From contig JAOXYB010044004.1 in assembly GCA_028565635.1 (NCBI GenBank), forward strand, positions 1 to 12,574: 12,574 bases of DNA. Reading direction: 5' to 3'. The DNA comes from Phoronis ovalis. Its lineage: Eukaryota > Phoronida > Phoronidae. Below, in pieces: positions 1 to 12,200 of the stretch. Made by a program: the position numbers and the translations under genes. The notes below the pieces were generated by a model, which saw only the letters and a program-made list of their open reading frames with translations, did not search any database and was not told the origin of the DNA. Each line of letters starts with the position of its first letter. Position 1 is the stretch's first letter.

Positions 1-154
1 AAACAAAAAAGTATAAAATACAAATACAAAATTTTCAAACGGGCTGCACACCCCCACCAAAAAATACCTTGAGTACCCCCCCCCCCCCCCAGATGGAGCT
101 ATAGGATAGAGTATAGTAATACAAACGATGAATCTTGTATTATATATTTTATAG
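1..154. other. Upstream intron sequence (presumed), with C15 tract
   Basis: AT-rich sequence lying before the first exon I can support. It has an uninterrupted run of 15 C at 76-90 and ends in a T/A-rich stretch with the acceptor TTTTATAG at 147-154. I see no promoter or start codon in frame with exon 1, so intron is more likely than 5' flank. Confidence 0.5.
76..90 (+). repeat. C15 homopolymer
   Basis: Fifteen consecutive C in otherwise AT-rich sequence. Length is likely variable and prone to sequencing error. Confidence 0.95.
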
Positions 155-253
155 ATAGCACCTCATTATTACAAGACAAGACAGCAGCAGTTGCAGATAA
201 GACCATTGAGGAGGAAGTGGAAGATAAAGTTAGCCAGCAGCCCGACTTTGAAG
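155..253 (+). CDS. Exon 1 of window (residues 1-32): acidic linker
   Basis: The acceptor TTTTATAG precedes it and the donor GAAG|GTATAT ends it in phase 1. Only the frame beginning with AGC at 157 joins exon 2 without a stop. It encodes a low-complexity, acidic and Gln-rich stretch including TIEEEVEDKVSQQPDFE, probably disordered. A second AG at 157-158 (TATAGATAG) could serve as an alternative acceptor 4 nt downstream. The phase of the preceding exon is unknown, so the left boundary is the least certain in the chain. Confidence 0.72.
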
Positions 254-3200
254 GTATATACTATGGCAGCCGTATTCACAGTCATTTATCGAGAGTCAAA
301 AATAAAAGGCAATGGCAATTTTGTCTTGAAATTTTAGTCATAATGTTTTAAGATACAAAAAGTTACTTCAAACTCATCATGTTATCCTTTCCATGCACCA
401 TATGTCAGTTCAGTTTAAAAGGGTTTTGCAACATTTTTGTATATTAAACTGTTGTGCATATCTGCCTTTTGTAACTTTGTCTATAAAATCTTTTAAATCC
501 CGCAATGCAACATATAGTTCGTTATAAATTAAATTATACGCTGACAGACTCAGATGAATCCACTATACTGATTCCACTGTATTGATTATTATGTGTATCA
601 CTTAATATTGTCTTACTTTTAATCCAGTTCAGCCTGATGATCAACAGACATCACAGGATGACAAAGATCCTGAAGATATGGTCATCCCTGTGATTATAGA
701 ACCAGACGATGAAATGACTGAAGTGCCGGTAAGCTGGTTTATAGGATAAAACTTTGCAGTCAATAATTTAATACATGTTCATATTTACAACCATTTTCAT
801 GTAAAAAGTACCTGTTATATTGTGGTCACTGAAAGTTCTTCTTTTAAGATATGTTTGTAGTTATGTGTCTTAGTTTGCACCTTTCCCTTACTTGCTAGGC
901 ATCTTATAAAATAATAGTTTAATTAATGATTCAGAATGTCATGTACAATATAATTGTTACAAAAAGAAAAGGGGTTGTGCTGATTGGTCTGTTAACAATT
1001 TATTTCCATTTTGACTTATGTGGTAAAAGTGAGAGAAAATGACATATGCCTTCTTTAAAATATAGTGGAAAGTCCAAGATCACATAATGCATACAGATTT
1101 TTGTTGGGAACTTTATTAGTCAACTAAGGTATTTGTACTTGAATATTGGAGTGACTTTTTTCTGGTTACAGAGTAAAGATAGATTAGTTTAATCACACTA
1201 ATTATTTTTTTCTGTAGCCACCTGTTGAAGTTGTCGCCAGTTCATCAGGACCATTGTCTATTAAATCTGTGTATTCCATTGAAGAGCCTTCACTAGAAAA
1301 TGCTATCGATTTAAGATGGGTTAGTTGTAAAAAAAAATGTAGAATCCATTTTTGTTAGGCCAGTACATGTCTATGAATTAAAACTTGTCGGACATATTTT
1401 ATTGTTATATAAATAACTAATTAGATTCAACACTGTTCAATTCTTTATCCTATATCCATATTGTCAAAACATTTTGCAGGTCTTTCTTTTGGTTATTTCC
1501 AAGAGCATGATCCAGTCCATTCCTGGATAGATAGTTCTATATATATATATTCATCTGGACTAATCGTTGATTAAAAGTTACATATAGAATAATTATCAAC
1601 TTCTACTATGAAAAATGCAATCACATGAAAACCATTGTCAGCCAAGCTGATATTTTTACTTTATAGGCTTATGAAGCTCTAGAAATGCCAGCAGCTGTTA
1701 TTTTTACTTTATAGGCTTATGAAGCTCTAGAAATGCCAACAGCTGTTTCTTATGAAGATGTTATTAGTTCATCTGGAGCTACTAAACCACTACAAAGTAG
1801 AAAAGTCATAAACAGTGACCAACCAAGAAAATTAGAAAAGGGAAAGCAAGAAAGGTTAGAACAAAAACCAAATGTACATAGCAATGTTGCCTCATTTTTA
1901 TCAACTTGGACTCCAGCTCACATAAATAAAGTTGAAAAGCCGGAATGGGCACCGGATACAACAAAAAATGTTCACCACTTCTGTACAGCTAGAGAAGGTA
2001 TGGAGTTACCACTTGAATTACAGCATGTTGGAAGAAGATATCATGTGCCAAGTAAATATATAAGTGTCACTGGAATAGAAAATAGGGTAAGTGGTCTTTT
2101 TTCTTTTTTAATGTACTAGAGTTGAATAACTTATAAATAGGAAAACGCTATCAAATTTGCTAAAATTTTGTAATATATCAAAAAATATTTCTGCAGCTAC
2201 AAGTAAAAAGAAGCCAAAGTTTGAAAAGTGTTATTTGACTGTAACTAAGTGTCATAATTCATCAGTTAGTAATAAATACTGTTTTTGCACCAAGTACTAG
2301 AGTCTATTTATAGCCACTGTGATAGATCAAATTTGTTAGAATTATGTTTTAAACCACTCGACTGTATTGCAGTTATTTCATGTAACTTGTAGTATGCTGC
2401 TAGTCCTACCCACTACTCAACAGCTATGGAAGAAAGACTTTTTATTAGTGATGAAGAGCTGTGTGGTAGACAGTCTGATGCTGCATCTGATATTCTGAAT
2501 CAGGCTTATAGGTTAAAAGAAGAAGAAAAATTAGCAAACGAGGAGGAGTCCTTGGAAGTGTGGGCTGAAAGAGCCGAGAGACTGGTAAGTTTGCAATCAG
2601 ATTCTACAGTGAAAGATCTTTCATAGCCAAAATCTGGAATTTCATACACTAGCTGTCTTGAATTTTGGTTGATTGAAATAAATTATAATTTTTAGTAAAT
2701 AGCTAAGCTTGGTTAAGTGTATGATGTGTGATCGAGCTTTATCTCAAGAAAAAGTCTTACTGCAGACATTTTACACAAAATTTTGATTTCAATATGGTTT
2801 TAGAATTATTAGCCAAAAATTAGGATACCTCTTCTGTCATTTGCTATTTCAATATTTTTTGACACACCTGTATAATGGTTTAACTCAGATTGATCAACTG
2901 GAACTGGGCATTGAGGGCTCTAAAATGCCAATTGGAACCGATGAATCTCGATTATATTGGAATCCAGCCCCTCCAAAACTTGGCCTCCCTCCAGCGAAGA
3001 TTCAAAAACATTTATTTGCGGAATATCAAGGTGCAACATTACCAGATACTGCCGGAACAGCAATGTTTGCTGATGACTTTGAGGAGGAAGAGGAGTCTGA
3101 AGATGAAACCGTTTTACTAGAAGATCCAGAAGAGAAAGTGACCAGGGATAGGTATTTATACTGTCATTATCATTTGTCTGTGCACTCCCAGAAATAGACT

Positions 3201-6200
3201 GTTGGCATGCACAAGATGGCGAACCCAAACAATCCGACAATTCGGCAATACTTTTATTTATTTTTGTATAATGCATCTTCTTGTATGAGAATAGACAAAC
3301 TTCATTTTGGAAAAACTGACAGTCAGCAGACAATTTGCGGGCACTAGATGGCAAACCGAAGCGTTACCACAGTTCAGCTTTTTTATAAACTAATCTCGCA
3401 AGTGAGTGGAAAATTCGCAATAAAATAAAGATGGGGTCATTTATAGATTCAATTTTGTTTTATCAAGAGGTTCCACTTGTTGTAAGCACTTGGTATTGTT
3501 TTGTTATAATTATAATTATTTTTTTGTATTGTTTTGTATTCATTAGTGACCTCACTTTTGTCTAAAGTCGCACAGATGATTTGTTTTTTAATTAAAATTG
3601 TATAGTAGTATTAAACAAATAAGTTTTTACACCATTTCGAATAATTAATTAAATTATTTTGACAATGCAACAAGTTAGTTTATACCTGATACAGATAATG
3701 CAATGAAACTTGTTCTAGTTCATATGTAGATATTTAATCTTTTGTTTATGGAATTATTTGAATGTTCAAATACATTACAGTGAATCAATGTACATGCCGA
3801 AGGGAATTTCTGTGTGAATTATAAAATTAATATAAAAAGTTATAATATTCACAAGCTCATTATTTATCCCTTTCCAAGCACTTTGTTTTATACTGTTAAA
3901 TTAAATTCAAATCTTTGTCATAACTGTCACCATTCAGTTCAATTTGAAGCGCTATTGTTTTTTAAAATTTTTATAGAATATTGGCAAATAAATGTCACTC
4001 CTATGAAGACTTGACAAAGCTTGGGCAAGCAAAACGTAATGCAATAGAAAAATCATCTGCAGAGTCTTCTGAACTGAAACTTTCAGAGTCTGTTGCAACT
4101 TTTACAACAATGGATAGTATAGTTTCAAGCACAACAGATTCAGGTAACTTCTCACACATTCAATTCGTGGCTAATAAATCCATCAGCAATATTACTGATT
4201 TTTAGAATGTATCTGTTAAGTGAATTTGTATTATGTGTAGATATTTTGAGTTTTGAACTGTATTCAAGCTGCTATGACAAATTAAGGATACAAAAGGAAC
4301 ATTTTACATATTAAATGAAATAACAGTTTTCACAAGAATTTTCTGTTTTGCACATCAACTCCTCTCACTCTCCGTAGTTGCGTTTATTGTGCACTTATCT
4401 AACTATTGCCATTCATGTTTCCCAGAAATACAGCCTCTAGTTATACCCCTGAACACATATCAACTTCTATTTAATTAAATGCGCTTTCTTTGAAATTTGC
4501 ACTAATTGCACACAAAAATTAAATATTTTCATTTTAGTCTACCAGAGATATGGTATGAATTTCTCATTGCCTTGTTTGTGTTTACTTTTTGCTGACATGT
4601 CAGTGTGTATTTTTCTGTAGTGCTAAAGTTTTAGAAACTTTTTGAAGATTTTTTTCTATATTTTATTTTACTCTATATTTCTATTTCAAATACATTTTTA
4701 GATGTGTCATAGTTCATGCTAGAATACAATTTAAGTTTGCTTTTCAAATAATTTTTATTTAATAGTATACTTATCATGCTAAACTTGAAGTGATAATAGC
4801 GTGTAAGCGAAAACATTTTGATCCTGTTTCAATAGATAATTTGTGAGAGAACTATTTTTTTAAAAATAGCGCAATTAGTCTAATTTAAAATGTGGAATCT
4901 TAGCGTTGTTGATCCCATTCATTTCCTTGGTAACTTTTATGAATCTTGAATAGAATGTTGTTTCCCTCACTAAAAATGATACTACATTTTCAGTAAGCAC
5001 AGAAAGCAGTGTAGCACCTGGTCCTCGAATGTCAGTAGCTGAATTAAGACAATACCTAACAAGGGAGTCAACATTACAAACCGGTCATGTTGGACATTCC
5101 ATATTATCTACCAGTCAACATTTCAATAAACCACCAGGAGAACTAACAGATGATCAGATTTTCCCAGTTTTAGGACCGTTCAGGTAAGATAACGGTCAAG
5201 TTTTACCTTTTCTACTATTAGCTGGTATAGAGTTTTACCATGGCTGTTCCATCAGTTGATTTACTCCCTATTTTTTGTTTTTGTGCAGACAGAAATGACC
5301 AATCAATTACACTATAAAGAAAGGTTTATCTGATTTTAAAATATCAGGAAATAAAATTGTAGAAAAATAAACCATTGAGTACTTGTATTACATAATATAC
5401 CCCATATCAACAAAAACATAACACGTCATTTAATTTTAATTTTGAAGATTTAAATTAATTTCTATTGAGTGTATGCTTGGTTTGCATGTATAGTAGTAGG
5501 GGGGGGAGGCTGAAACAGCCATGCATGAAAAGACTTCTGACTTTTCCCGGAACTCCATTAATAATATTACCTTTACGACAATAAGTCCTCACTGCTATGG
5601 AAATGTGGCTACATTTTGTTGTTTTGATGAATACATGTACCACTGGGTATTTTTTAATAACAGTGTATATTTTCAGACGGTCAACTTCAGCTCCAGCTAT
5701 ATATGATCGTGAAGAAGATGACGAATTTCTAATAATTCCTCATAATTTTAATGAAGCTATGAATGAAATATCACAACAAAGATTGGAAATCAAAGGAAAA
5801 CATAGAAGAGGTATTACATATGCAGCTAAAATGCTTTTTAATGACGGTATCGTGGTAGGTTGTTCTAAACCTATATGTTGCATATTTGCAAACTGTACAA
5901 TAACATGGCCGTTAAGTGAGAAATTGACATTTAACTTTTTCTCTAATTTCATAAGCAAAATGATGAGATTGACATATACAACATATACAAGCTTACATTT
6001 TTGGATTTTAGCAACAAAGTTTATAAATTCAAAAAGTAAGGAATGGAAACATGTTGTTATGATCTAATGAGCAAAAATGGTGTGTTTTGAAATTTAATTT
6101 TAGTACAAATAATTATTACTAAAAAATCCTTGCAAACAGCTTTGAAACTTTGCATTTTAATCATCTTTCATATTGATATAAAGACAATCTCTCAGATTTT

Positions 6201-9200
6201 AAAACTTTTACTTTGTTTAAAAGTCATGAATTTTCAAGGTGTAAATGTCCCAATTTTGCTAAGTAAAATTTTGTTCTCACTTTCCTAAATTTCAAAAATT
6301 CCAAAAATCTCAAACACATAAATGTTTGATATCAAGGCATTTTTTTCTTCAGCGTAAATAAATATGTTAAAATAACTCTCCATCGCAGATCATTGGACCA
6401 TACTTCTTTTACCACCTTGAATAATCCTTTGAGACTCTGACAGTATAATTGTTGTGTTATATATGTCATGAGTGCATTGTTAAACTGATGTGGTAGGCTG
6501 TGTCTAGTTAGTTTATAATTATTTTAATTTTAAAAAAATGCTATTATTTTATCAAAGTAGCAATTTCCATTACTAACAATCATTATGCAGCATCACAAAC
6601 TTGTATTTTGTACACGTGTAAGAAGCAGGACATAACTCGGAAATCTGCTGTGACAGTTACTCATAATATATAACTAAAGTGATTCGTTTGAAGCAAATGC
6701 TGTCAATGTTGTTTCAATTTAATCGTACATTTCAGATAAAGCAATGCAATTTAATGTAGCTGCAGAAGAAGCTTTAGAATATGATACAGAAATGGTGACT
6801 CCACCAAAAACTGCAGAAACTATACAGTTACATAAAAACCATTCATCTAAAGACAAATATGAACCAACACCTGCAGAATTAGCTCTCCAAGCTGGTAGAA
6901 ATTATGTCCTTCAGCCTAAACGGTAAGTTTTGTTACTTAAGTTTGCTTGGAAATTGATAATTATTTACTTTAGGCTGTAGGCTGTATTTCAGAACACCGA
7001 CATACTTTTGCAATTCCAGCTACTATGATTATGCTTACCTAAATAAATAAAGTTCTTGTTAAGAATAATTTCTTTGGAAACAAGCAACCAAATTTCCAAA
7101 ATGGTACAAGACATATTCTCTTTTGAATTACTTACAGACCCAAAAAGAAACCCCCTGTTGCTGATATGGCTCGGATTGAAAGCATTCAACGTTTTTTGAA
7201 TCAGAAACCAAAACAACTCAGGAGGTCGGAATCCCTGGAAGAAGTCAGATTACCTGTAGAAAGGATGCTTCGTGTTCCACAGTTAGTATTGAATGCATGT
7301 TATCCATCATTCACTGCCAAGCGCAATAAGTCATACACCAACTGAATAGCTCGAGCATTGTGTTCTGATCCTGATATATGACATCAACAATACTTTTTAT
7401 TTTCGTAATAATTTCATAAAATTAAATGTTTAGTTCACAACTGTGTTTTCCCTGCAATCAGTCTCAGCATATAAACCTGAAACAGAAAGTAAATGATGTT
7501 ATAATGGTTTAAGAAGCAAATCAAATTTAAATTTGCAAGTCATGTACAGTTTTTATCCCAAATGCAAACAAAAACAAAGTTCAGCACTTAGCAACTGGAG
7601 TAAATTAATATTTTTTAATTATGCCTTGATATGATGATGTTTTTGTAGGCATGTTAGAACAATGCGTAGATCCAGTTTAACAGATATAGAGTTTAAGGAG
7701 TATAAACAGACACATAAGGAACATTTTAAGTGAGTTTTGTTAGGATTGCTGCTTTAGCAGCCATGCTATTGGGTTTGCGGAGTTTCTTTTTTTCTTTCTT
7801 TCTTTCTTTCTTACCAAGTTTCAGCAAGCTATATCTAGAAGACAGTAATTGCAGTAATCCTATGGTATTGTTAAAAGGCTAATATGTAGTTTTACTTGTT
7901 TTTGACTTGACAAGTTTCTGGGTCACACAAGCAGCTGATTAGTTGTGTTTTGACATAATTTGTATGTAGTTACGTGTACTATTAATATTAAATCTCCAAG
8001 CTAGTGGTAAAAACTTAAGATGAACTTAAAAGCCTATATATTACCTCTAATAATATTGTAACAACCCATGTATCCAATTTTTTTTATTGTTGGTAAATGC
8101 CCTTCTTACTTTTAGAAACTAAGTCTTTTTGATTGCCAATATTTTTGTCTAAAAGTATGTAACAGTGAGCTTAAATCCATTTTCTGTTTTGTCAGTAATG
8201 ACCTGGATGAGAGGGAACAAGTGCGTGAATTATGGAATGATTGGTTTGAAGAAACCTTCCCAGAGCCTAAAAGTGAACATTCAGAATCAGAGGATGAAAG
8301 TGTCACAGTAGATATAAAGGACACTGATGACAAACATGATGAGAAAACAGAAGGGTGAGTTAAAACACTGTTAAAAAATGCAGCTCCAAGGAAAACCATC
8401 AAACACGTAAAATTTTAAATGTTCTGCTTAAAAGCTTAATTCTAATTTTAACAGTATATTGTAAATTAAAATGCCCTAGAGCTAGCTATTATGAAAGTAG
8501 AAAACATAAACTGAGGCAGAAAATGTTGATTGACTAAGTCATGTTGCAGAAAATTAAAGCATTTTACTCTTGAAATTACATTTTCTTTTGAAAATTTGCA
8601 ACTTAAGTGTATAGCTAATGTCTTATCTCTTTATTTTAAAGTAAACTAATTGCACGCAGTTTTTTTTTTAATATTCACCATTAGCACACTATTTTAGAAA
8701 ACAAAAACATTCCATCAACTATGCTGAAGTTAGCAGTGTAGATATATCACCGCACACAGAGGAAGATGAAATTATTTCAGAGGTTTGAAACTTAAATATT
8801 TAATATTAATTGTTTACAATATTTTCGAAATACAAAATGTATGCACAGGGTTACAGAATGTACTATTGTGTCTCCATCTTTTAACCTGTGGCTTCAGTTT
8901 AAAGAAAGCTGATTCCTTCTACTAACCAGGAATTATCTAGAAAATAATGTGTAAAGTGAAAATGTTTGCTCACCATTGTAGATAAAAAGTATATTGAGAC
9001 AATCTTTTGATACTAATGAGCAAAGACTGCTTTATTGGAAAACTTTCACAAATTATAATAATAAACCATTTTTAAAAATGATTGCGGGGAATTGTTACAT
9101 TTAATTGACTTGTGTAACTGAACTAGAAAAAGACCCATTAGTTATTGCCATGTATCAGAGACTGAAGTAATTATCTGACAGATTCTCATTAATAGACTCT

Positions 9201-12200
9201 AAAATATATTTTGTTGTTACATTTAACTGAAATTTAGTTTTATTATTTTAACTATTGATTCCCTGCAGGCATTACATGAAGAAGCCACTAAGCTCTCTGA
9301 CTTGATTGATTCCAATCCTGTACCAAGAGCATACGATTTCTGTCGCAGAGGGGCAATATACAGAAAACTAGGCAAAATAGCACTAGCATTAGTTGACTTG
9401 GACAGGTACAAATGAGCATCATTCCATAATGCTCTGCCATTGTTAAAAATTGTTATTGTTCAAATCTAGTAGCACTGTTGAGGTATACCTTACAATATTA
9501 GCAAAAGTAAAATTTCAGAATTTAATATTTTAAAAAATTTGAATTAAATATGTTTTTTTAACTTGATTAACTTTACACTAGCAATTCGGTATATAATATA
9601 ACACTGTTGTTGAAGCCTAAACTTTTATTTAGAACTATCGAGATGGAGCCTTTATTATTGGATGCGTACTGGCACAGACATCTCATTTATCTTCTTCAAG
9701 AGAAAACGCAGGAGGCTTTAGATGATATCAACCTTATTCTCAAACATAACAGATTTCATGCTGATGCCTACAGATCTAGGTAACTATGCAATACCAAGCA
9801 AAGTGCTGTTACAATTAGTTTACAATAGCTTTGTTTTTTATGAATGACTCTTATTCAATCCAAGTCTAAATTAAATGTACCCATTTGTAAAAGACTTTGT
9901 AGACATTACAAATAGTGATATATAGTGGTTATATGCTGACATAGTTGCATCACTCCTACATTTCATCAGTAGTGTAGATTTTTTTTGTTGCTTACCGATG
10001 GCATTTTTAGAACATGATCAAGGTTAGATCTTTATAGGTTGTATTAGATTTTTTTTTAATGACAGTTTAGATGTTAACCTAATATTGCTGTTTCTCTTGA
10101 ATGAGCAAAGTATTTGTTATTAGTACCAAAATAACTATCATTAATAAAAAATGATATAATTCTCTTGCACAAATTTGTTTCAGAGCTGAAATTTCTAGGA
10201 AACAGGGAGACGTCACAATGGCGATTATCAATTATACCCAGGCTATCAAAATGAATCCCAAAGATGACATTGCTTACTTTCAGCGTGCAGAGATGTATGA
10301 TAAGGCAAGTAAACAAAGCATGCATTTCTGTTTCTGAAAAAGATGGTCTGTTCACTTTGCTGCTTTATTTTATGGATGTTTAAAATTCTGAGAACCTTTT
10401 TTTGATTTTAACCGGCAAACATGCATGCACATAGTTACATATATGTCTCTTTCAGTTTATCCTATTTTGTAATCTCGAAACAGCCACAGCATCAAATTTA
10501 ATATGGGGAAATTTTCTGTTTTGCCAAATTGATGACATAAATCAATAGTATTTAATGAAATGTTGATATCTAGTACTTGACATATTGATTTCCAAGAAAG
10601 TACTTGAGAACCGGTTAATATTTATTAGTTGTTATACAAATATATCACAGTTACAAATTCATATTTTGAGTTATGAAAAATAACTTGAGCAGTTATGAAA
10701 AAAATTCAATTATAGTTTGTCATACTAATAGGAATATTTCTTTTTTTTGCAAATAATTTTTTTATGATCCTGGTCTTCATACACTACAAATTGTTAGCAA
10801 AGTAAAAATAACAACAAAACAAAACTTTCTGAATGATGATAAAACACTGCAGCCACTAACAAGTGGGAATATTTGTAGTAGCTTCTGTGATACTGTTTAC
10901 AGTAATAATAGTCTCTGGGTTATTGTAACTTTACAGAGAGGTGAGATGCTACTGGCTCTTGAAGATTATGCTCAATCTACTAAACTTGCTCCACACAAAA
11001 CAGAAGCCATCATGAGACATGCAATGTACTACTTCAAAAATGAGTAAGTAAATTTAATTGTAACAAAGCCAAAGAGTATTCAAACATAATATTGATTTTG
11101 GTATATAGAACTATCTACAGAATAAGGTTTTCAGTATTATTCTAACGTCTTCCTAAGTAATGTATGATTGGGGGCAAGAAACTGATTGTCCCTCTTTCAA
11201 TCAGGTCATTGTGTATAAATGTAGCTTATATCAATAATAATACATTTATTTTATTTTATTGTTATCATTGTTTTATTTAATTCTTACATATAAAAAGAAC
11301 AATTATAATACAGTCATAATAAGATATGTGAAGTTAATTTATGAGCTTAATTTCAAGTTTGGATATTTTCAAATATATTGGCAAGTGTGTCTCACCCCCA
11401 TGTCACTTATACCCCAAGATTCTTTTGCGTAATGCCTCTAAACTAAATTATGTCATGTGTTATATTTGTTGGTATATGATTGTTTTCTTATGTTTTCAAC
11501 TATTGTTTATTAGAATGTATGTTTTATTATATACTTTGAAAAAACAATAAGCAGCATAAGGTGGTAGCAGAAACATGAAAACATGTTCATATTATCTCTG
11601 CCATCTTGATTTATCTTGCTTTTTAAGGAACTGGACACCAGCCATAAATGACTTCACTGAGCTTCTGAAAGTTGAACCATTGAATGCTTTAGCAAGAATG
11701 TACCGTGGCCGAGCTTATTCAAAACTGAACAGCTGGAATAATGCTGTTGAAGATTTGTCAGCATCGATTCACTTAGATCCATCAAACAGTCAAGCCTTGT
11801 ACTATAGAGGATGTATTCTTAGAAAGTAAGTGTTTTTGACAGTTAAAAGGGGACAAATTTACTATTTAAAAATGAGACCAAAAAACATCCAAACTCATCA
11901 TGGGATAAAATTCAAAAGTAGGCTTATGTGTACCAAGTATATAATTGTATATAATTAATAAGTAAAGAGTCTTCTGCTCAATGAAGCATTCTAGAGGGGC
12001 TTTTCAGAGAGGGGGCTTTATTCAGGGGAAGGCTTCAATTTAGATAAATGCAGTTGCGTTATGTAATTATTATAATAGTTTTTTGTGAAGGGTAATGCAG
12101 ATTAAATCATTAGAACATCATTCTTTCAGCAGTTTCTGTGTTATATGCTTGGCACTTTATGATTTGTTTCAAGTTAAATTTGAATTTTTTAAATTTTTTT

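Noticed and set aside
2366-2372. TTGCAG as the acceptor of exon 5
   Set aside because: It lies 20 bases before the chosen acceptor, which is not a multiple of three, so the frame of exon 5 would be lost.
2920-3354. 144-codon open frame on the minus strand
   Set aside because: It lies opposite exon 6, whose frame joins both neighbouring exons; the minus-strand product shows no domain and runs on into intron sequence.
3400-3660. AATAAA-type hexamers as polyadenylation signals
   Set aside because: Such hexamers are expected by chance in AT-rich introns, and the coding frame continues downstream.
3814-4014. Plus-strand open frame crossing into exon 7
   Set aside because: It is in a different frame from exon 7 across the overlap, and its product is low-complexity AT-driven sequence.
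5455-5706. Small open frames on both strands in intron 8
   Set aside because: They overlap each other on opposite strands, contain the G8 tract region and have no coding pattern; the intron boundaries are clear.
6012-6035. 24-bp micro-exon between TTTTAG and GTAAGG in intron 9
   Set aside because: It would follow the donor after 5854 in phase 0 but contains TAA in that frame.
8112-8402. Minus-strand open frame over exon 13
   Set aside because: A shadow of an acidic exon: GA-rich codons read backwards give Ser/Leu-rich sequence.
10305-10312. GT at 10309-10310 as the donor of intron 17
   Set aside because: It extends the exon by four bases and reaches a stop soon after joining exon 18, breaking TPR 4.
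10074-10355. Minus-strand open frame over exon 17
   Set aside because: It sits opposite a clear TPR exon and shows no domain of its own.
10832-10920. ATGATGA as a C box of an intronic C/D snoRNA
   Set aside because: No CTGA D box at a suitable distance and no terminal stem.
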